From positions 1 through 41,895 of the forward strand of contig JAUYKV010000005.1 in the NCBI GenBank assembly GCA_030699825.1: 41,895 nucleotides of DNA, in the 5' to 3' direction. Below the pieces are notes generated by a model. That model was not told the origin of the DNA. It was given only the letters and a program-made list of their open reading frames with translations, and did not search any database. The DNA is from Pseudomonas sp. (GTDB taxonomy: Bacteria > Pseudomonadota > Gammaproteobacteria > Pseudomonadales > Pseudomonadaceae). The translations under genes and the position numbers were made by a program. This document shows, in pieces, positions 38,265-41,895 of the stretch. Within the stretch, counting starts at the first letter, position 1; every line of letters begins with the position of its first letter.

Positions 38265-39197
38265 TCAATAACCGCGGGCGAAATCCACGGCGCCGTGCAG
38301 TTGGCTGCCGGCCTGGTAACGCCGCAGATTGCCGACGAACAACTGCACCATCAGCCGTGGCTCGGTGGGTGCGGCGCTGTGCCCGGTGAGCAACAGGCGC
38401 GGTGCATTCCAGAACGGATGGCCGGCGGGCAGTGGCTCCTGGCGGCAGACGTCGATCACCGCGCCGGCCAACCGGCCCTGCTGTAGTGCCGCGACCAGAT
38501 CAGCATCGACTACCGCCACGCCACGCCCGGCGTTGATCAGCAGCGCCCCGGGTTTGAGCCGGGCGAACAGCGCGGCGTCGTAGAGGTCGCGGGTGGCCGG
38601 GGTATCCGGCAACAGGTTGATCAGGTAGTCGGCCTGGCTGGCCAGGCGCGGCAACTCATCGAGCCCGGCAACTTCGAGAAAAGGCGCAAGCACGCGCGCG
38701 TGACTGGCCACGCCGTACAGCTCGATGCCGAATGGGGCGAGAAAGCGTGCCACGCTCAGACCGATATCGCCGCTGCCGACAATCAGCGCCCGACGCCCGA
38801 CCAGGCTCTGCGGCAGACGGTTGTCCCAGCGCTGTTCGACCTGGGCAGCCAAACGGGCGAACAACTGGCGTTCGTGGGCCAGCAGGTGGCACAACACATA
38901 CTCGGCCATCACCTGGCCGAAGATGCCAACCGCGCGGCTCAACGAGTAATCACGCGGCAGATCGGCGGCCAGCAGCGGCGTGATGCCGGCCCAGGTCGAT
39001 TGCAGCCATTGCGGCTTGTAGCCCTGGCGCAGCAAGACGGCGAGCAGATCCGGCTGGCCGAGCCAGAGCGGACAACGGCCCGCCCAGTGCGCCAGCTCGA
39101 GCGGGTCGGCGCTGCCGTGCAGCTCAAGCTCAGGCACCGCCTGGCGCAGCAACTCGGCATAGCGGGTATGTTCGGCTTCGCCGATCAGTACGCGCAT
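38265..39197 (-). CDS. D-isomer-specific 2-hydroxyacid dehydrogenase
   Basis: 310 aa from the ATG at 39195-39197 (MRVLIGEAEH). The NAD(P)-binding loop GSGDIG (in ALIVGSGDIGLSVARFL), the substrate-binding/catalytic arginine in INAGRGVAVVD and the catalytic histidine in LLLTGHSAAPT follow the family order; the usual catalytic Glu lies in CRQEPLP. It probably reduces a glyoxylate- or hydroxypyruvate-like 2-ketoacid. It is the last gene of an rnd-ycgL-dehydrogenase operon, starting 5 nt after the ycgL stop. Confidence 0.9.
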   Translation of the reverse strand: MRVLIGEAEHTRYAELLRQAVPELELHGSADPLELAHWAGRCPLWLGQPDLLAVLLRQGYKPQWLQSTWAGITPLLAADLPRDYSLSRAVGIFGQVMAEYVLCHLLAHERQLFARLAAQVEQRWDNRLPQSLVGRRALIVGSGDIGLSVARFLAPFGIELYGVASHARVLAPFLEVAGLDELPRLASQADYLINLLPDTPATRDLYDAALFARLKPGALLINAGRGVAVVDADLVAALQQGRLAGAVIDVCRQEPLPAGHPFWNAPRLLLTGHSAAPTEPRLMVQLFVGNLRRYQAGSQLHGAVDFARGY

Positions 39198-39202
39198 GGC
39201 AG

Positions 39203-39496
39203 TCACATCGGGTCGTTGCGGCGCAGCAGTTCGTCCGGCAGGTGCTCGATATAGTCATCATCCGGTGGCGGCATCTGCAGGTGATAGCCCTGCGTTTCGA
39301 GGTTTTCCAGCACCTTGTGGATATCCTCGCGAGCCAGTTCGCGTTCCGGCGTGAGCACCATGCTAAAGGCCAGGGTCGGCGGACCGAATGCGACCAGCAG
39401 AGGTTCCGGCACCCGCTCCAGTGCATCGCTTTTCAGCACATAGAGGTACATCCCGTTCTTGCGCGGGCTTTTGTAGATCGAGCAGATGCGCTTCAC
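39203..39496 (-). CDS. ycgL: YcgL-domain protein
   Basis: 97 aa from a GTG at 39494-39496 that overlaps the rnd stop (GTGA); GGAG lies 7 nt upstream. The YcgL domain (about 1-85) reads [19 protein letters not shown], then [13 protein letters not shown] and [13 protein letters not shown]. The function is unknown; conservation next to rnd hints at RNA metabolism. Confidence 0.9.
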   Translation of the reverse strand: MKRICSIYKSPRKNGMYLYVLKSDALERVPEPLLVAFGPPTLAFSMVLTPERELAREDIHKVLENLETQGYHLQMPPPDDDYIEHLPDELLRRNDPM

Positions 39497-40626
39497 GCGG
39501 ATTCTCCTTCGCCGGCCAGGCAATCGAGCAGCGTCTGGCCCATCAATTCACGGCGCCAGCCGCGCAGCGAGTCCGGCAACTGGTAAGGGCCATTGGGGTA
39601 GCCGGTTTTCAGCAGGGCCTCGAGGGTTTTCTTGCGCAGCATCAGCTCCGGGGCGATGTTCAGCCGTTCGCCTTCACGCTGGCCGATGGCGCGCAGTTTC
39701 TTCAACAAGCTCGATGCTTCCAGCGGCAGGGGCTCGGGCACCGCCTCCGGCCAATCGGCCGACGGCGTGGCGGCGGCGTGCTTGATCAGCTGGAGCAGGA
39801 ACTCGCCATCCTGACGCACGGTTTTCGGGTGCATGTCCTCGATCCGCGCCAGCGCCACCAGGTTGTCCGGCTGGGTGCGGGCCAACGGCCACAGCGAATG
39901 CTCGCGGATGATGCGGTTGCGCGGCTGGTTGCGCGCCCGCGCCTCGCGCTCGCGCCAGGCGCAGAGTTCACGCAGCACCGCCAGTTGCGCGCGGGACAGT
40001 TTCCAGGCCAGCTTGGCCTCGCGGTAGGCATCCTCCGGGGCGATTTCACGGCCCAGGTTGGCCACCAGCTCGGCGCCATCTTCCAGCACCCAGGCGTTTT
40101 TCTCGGCCGACAGCTGTTGCTGCAGCAGGCTATAGACCTCGGCCAGGTGCAGCACGTCCTCGGCGGCGTAGCTGACCTGGGTTTCGCTGAGCGGACGCTG
40201 CAGCCAGTCCGAACGGGTTTCGCCCTTGGGCAGTTCGATGTTCAGCACCGCCTGAACCAGGCGCGAATAGCCCATGGAGAAGCCGAGATTGAGGTAGGCA
40301 GCGGCCAGTTGAGTGTCGAACAGGGCCACTGGCAGGCTGCCGGTCAGGCGCAGGAAGACTTCCAGGTCCTCGCTGCAGGCATGCAACACCTTGACCACGG
40401 CCGGGTCCTGCAGCAACTCGGCGAACGGCGCCCAGTCGTCGATCAGCAGCGGGTCGATCAGGTAGGCACGCTCGCCTTCGCTGACTTGCAGCAGGCCGGC
40501 GATCGGGTAAAAGGTGTCGACCCGCATAAATTCGGTGTCTACCGCCACGAACGGCAGGTTGCGCCAGCTGACGCAGTGCTGCGCCAGGCTGGCGTTGTCA
40601 CGAATCCAGTGAATATCAATAGCCAC
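39493..40626 (-). CDS. rnd: Ribonuclease D
   Basis: 377 aa, the usual length. The DEDD 3'-5' exonuclease motifs are FVAVDTEF (Asp30, Glu32), then [10 protein letters not shown], and YAAEDVLHL with the last Asp. Two HRDC-like regions follow (around 210-290 and after). It trims tRNA 3' ends. The start is GTG at 40624-40626 with GGGAG about 8 nt upstream; the open frame further upstream runs through repeats and is not part of the gene. Confidence 0.93.
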   Translation of the reverse strand: MAIDIHWIRDNASLAQHCVSWRNLPFVAVDTEFMRVDTFYPIAGLLQVSEGERAYLIDPLLIDDWAPFAELLQDPAVVKVLHACSEDLEVFLRLTGSLPVALFDTQLAAAYLNLGFSMGYSRLVQAVLNIELPKGETRSDWLQRPLSETQVSYAAEDVLHLAEVYSLLQQQLSAEKNAWVLEDGAELVANLGREIAPEDAYREAKLAWKLSRAQLAVLRELCAWREREARARNQPRNRIIREHSLWPLARTQPDNLVALARIEDMHPKTVRQDGEFLLQLIKHAAATPSADWPEAVPEPLPLEASSLLKKLRAIGQREGERLNIAPELMLRKKTLEALLKTGYPNGPYQLPDSLRGWRRELMGQTLLDCLAGEGESA

Positions 40627-40781
40627 GCGGCGCTCCCATGAAGAATGCCGCGCAGTATATATCGCCCCGGCCCTTTGCCGGGTATTACCCACATGCCAAC
40701 TGACGCAGGGCCGGGCCATCGGCCGCCTGGCGCGACCCGGATTCGCTGACTGCATCGAGTGCACGGCCGGTCTTCGGCCTC

Positions 40782-40813
40782 GTAGCCCGAATAAGCGCCA
40801 GCGCAATCCGGGG
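40782..40813. repeat. REP-like element (GTAGCCCGAATAAG..CAATCCGGG)
   Basis: GTAGCCCGAATAAGCGCC then AGCGCAATCCGGGG. One stem base differs from the copy at 38104-38135. Confidence 0.8.
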
Positions 40814-40884
40814 TGATGGCTCCGGATTGCAGCGCGCTTCGCGGTCTACTGGGAGACACGTCGGTGGGAGCTGCGAAGCAGATC

Positions 40885-40915
40885 GCAGGATGGCGTTGAG
40901 CGCAGCGATACCCAT
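40885..40915 (-). repeat. Interspersed short repeat (ATGGGTATCGCTGCGCTC family), copy 4, inverted
   Basis: The reverse complement reads ATGGGTATCGCTGCGCTC, then AACGCCATCCTGC, matching copy 2 at 16268-16303 almost fully. Confidence 0.8.
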
Positions 40916-40947
40916 GACACCGAGTCATGCCTGTACTCGGTGTCATG
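40913..40947. other. Perfect 12-bp inverted repeat
   Basis: CATGACACCGAG (40913-40924) and CTCGGTGTCATG (40936-40947) with an 11-nt loop. No T-run follows. It overlaps the edge of the short repeat. Confidence 0.6.
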
Positions 40948-41058
40948 GCCACTATCGCTGATGGGTTACCGCGCGCTTGCTCTTGTGGCAACAAGCCAAT
41001 TTGCCTGCGCCTAACCCATCCGACGCTACGCCGCCCGACCAACGTGGCCCGCACCCGC

Positions 41059-41739
41059 CTACAGCTTGTCGGCGATCCAGATGGTATGGCGCATGCCCTT
41101 GTTGCCATGGGCATAAACCTGCACTTCTTCGACCTTGAAGCCGGCCTTGCGCACCTTGTCGGCAAACTTGCTGTCGGCGCTGGCCGACCACACGGCCAGC
41201 ACGCCCTTGGCGCGCAATGCCTGGTGACAACGCTGCAAGCCTTGCGCGCTATACAACCAGCCGTTGCGTTTCTGGGTCAGGCCCTCGGGGCCGTTGTCGA
41301 CGTCCAGCATGATTGCATCGTAACGCTTGTCCGCCGTCTTCAGGCTGTTGGCCACATCCTCCTGCAGCACCCGCGTGCGCGGATCGAGCAGCGGGTAACC
41401 GGCCTTGGCCCCCAACGGGCCGCGGTTCCACTCGATCACCCCCGGCACCAGCTCGGCCACCTCCACTTCGGCGCTCTTGCCCAGGTTCTGCAGCGCCGCC
41501 GCCAGGGTGAAACCCATGCCCAGGCCACCGATCAAGACCCGCGAGTCCGGGCGGCCGGCGACTTTCTTGCAGGGAATCGCCGCCAGGGCATCTTCGGAGC
41601 CGTGCATGCGCGTGTTCATCAGCTGACCGCCATCGCCACCGGCAATCTTGATCACGAAGTCCTCGCCGTACTCGAACAGGCAGAGCGCCCCCGAGCCATC
41701 GGGAATCTGGGCAGTATCCAGCAATACAAAGCGCTTCAT
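41059..41739 (-). CDS. Spermidine-synthase-like methyltransferase-fold protein
   Basis: 226 aa from the ATG at 41737-41739 (MKRFVLLDTAQIP). The Rossmann core has RVLIGGLGMGFTLAAAL, the acidic AEVEVAELVPGVIEWN, then VLQEDVANSLK and YDAIMLDVDNGP. This is the SpeE-like fold, but the N-terminal beta-hairpin domain of true spermidine synthases is short here, so aminopropyl transfer is not assured. GAGACAACC before the ATG is the only ribosome-like site, and it lies within 23 bp of a transposase stop codon, so the leader probably comes from the end of an insertion sequence. Confidence 0.83.
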   Translation of the reverse strand: MKRFVLLDTAQIPDGSGALCLFEYGEDFVIKIAGGDGGQLMNTRMHGSEDALAAIPCKKVAGRPDSRVLIGGLGMGFTLAAALQNLGKSAEVEVAELVPGVIEWNRGPLGAKAGYPLLDPRTRVLQEDVANSLKTADKRYDAIMLDVDNGPEGLTQKRNGWLYSAQGLQRCHQALRAKGVLAVWSASADSKFADKVRKAGFKVEEVQVYAHGNKGMRHTIWIADKL

Positions 41740-41762
41740 GGTTGTCTCATGACTAGTCCTGA

Positions 41763-41895
41763 TTAGCAATGAACCTCAGCCGTCCGAATCACCCGCTGCG
41801 GGTGCGGCCCACAGCGGGCAGCGGCGACGATCAGGCGCGTATGCAGTGTGCTGAGATCGAATCGGCGATTGAAGCGATAGGTGAAAGCGGCGAGA
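41763..41895 (-). mobile_element. IS1595-family transposase, C-terminal end, cut by the window edge
   Basis: Minus strand: 43 codons ending in TAA (41763-41765). The stretch AFTYRFNRRFDLSTLHTRLI followed by AAARCGPHP matches the conserved C-terminus of IS1595/ISXO2-type DDE transposases (FxYRFNRRFDL). The rest lies beyond the right edge. The IS end must fall between 41740 and 41762. Confidence 0.8.

Larger units (their letters stand above)
40627..41058. other. Repeat-rich 432-bp gap
   Basis: It contains a REP unit (40782-40813), an inverted copy of the ATGGGTATCGCTGCGCTC repeat (40885-40915), a perfect 12-bp stem (40913-40947) and GATGGGTTA-type units near 40955 and 41010. No gene is supported. 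Confidence 0.6.

Overview
The window is chromosomal DNA of a Pseudomonas, probably a non-aeruginosa species of the alcaligenes/mendocina/stutzeri type. This rests on the high-GC codon use and on gene orders that, from memory, match blocks of P. aeruginosa PAO1. These are atoB-dhcB-dhcA-dhcR-aacS (PA2001 to PA1997), gdhB followed by a moxR-DUF58-DUF4381-VWA-VWA/TPR-BatD operon (PA3068 to PA3075), a thiolase/FadB-like pair (PA1736/PA1737), and rnd-ycgL-hydroxyacid dehydrogenase (PA1294 to PA1296). No database search was run, so all names rest on motifs, length and gene order.

Layout. 1-5246: ketone-body/short-chain acid catabolism (partial atoB, CoA-transferase dhcAB, divergent LysR dhcR, acetoacetyl-CoA synthetase). 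5247-9088: a Sel1-repeat exported protein, an orphan PilT/PilU-type ATPase and ppiC, with repeat and IS debris. 9089-12862: a patch that looks foreign, with a CcoN-like 101-aa stub, a small membrane protein behind a perfect Shine-Dalgarno, an HPP-CBS membrane protein, a LysR regulator and a tyrosine-recombinase relic. 12883-16065: an ABC-F ATPase of the YbiT type, degenerate repeats, and a divergent Xre repressor / small DNA-binding protein module that looks like the control region of a lost phage-type element. 16408-28670: the NAD-glutamate dehydrogenase gdhB with its terminator, then the six-gene Bat/MoxR operon. 28814-30617: a remnant island bounded by a 30-bp copy of the tRNA-Ser 3' end, holding two toxin-antitoxin pairs (ParDE type and YefM/YoeB type). 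30933-36523: crotonase, class I glutamine amidotransferase, FadB-like two-domain enzyme and thiolase. 36976-41739: a 31-aa membrane peptide, an RraB-like protein, a 2-hydroxyacid dehydrogenase, YcgL, RNase D and a spermidine-synthase-like protein. The right edge cuts an IS1595-type transposase.

How it works together. The first block turns acetoacetate (and probably dehydrocarnitine) into acetoacetyl-CoA by CoA transfer or by ATP-driven ligation, and cleaves it by thiolysis. The second thiolase/FadB pair supplies beta-oxidation. The MoxR-Bat operon is a chaperone/VWA envelope-stress type system of six genes, five of them nearly or fully overlapping.

The most unusual material is between the genes. 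(1) A repeat with MITE-like ends (CTGAG..TGTGAAAA) occurs intact once and in several decayed copies; two copies start exactly at the stop codon of the preceding gene and supply its TGA. (2) There is a stand-alone, apparently expressible N-terminal piece of a cbb3 oxidase CcoN next to an unknown three-helix membrane protein. (3) A tRNA-Ser-flanked island has been reduced to two addiction modules. (4) A diverged duplicate of the moxR 5' end lies 280 bp upstream of moxR.
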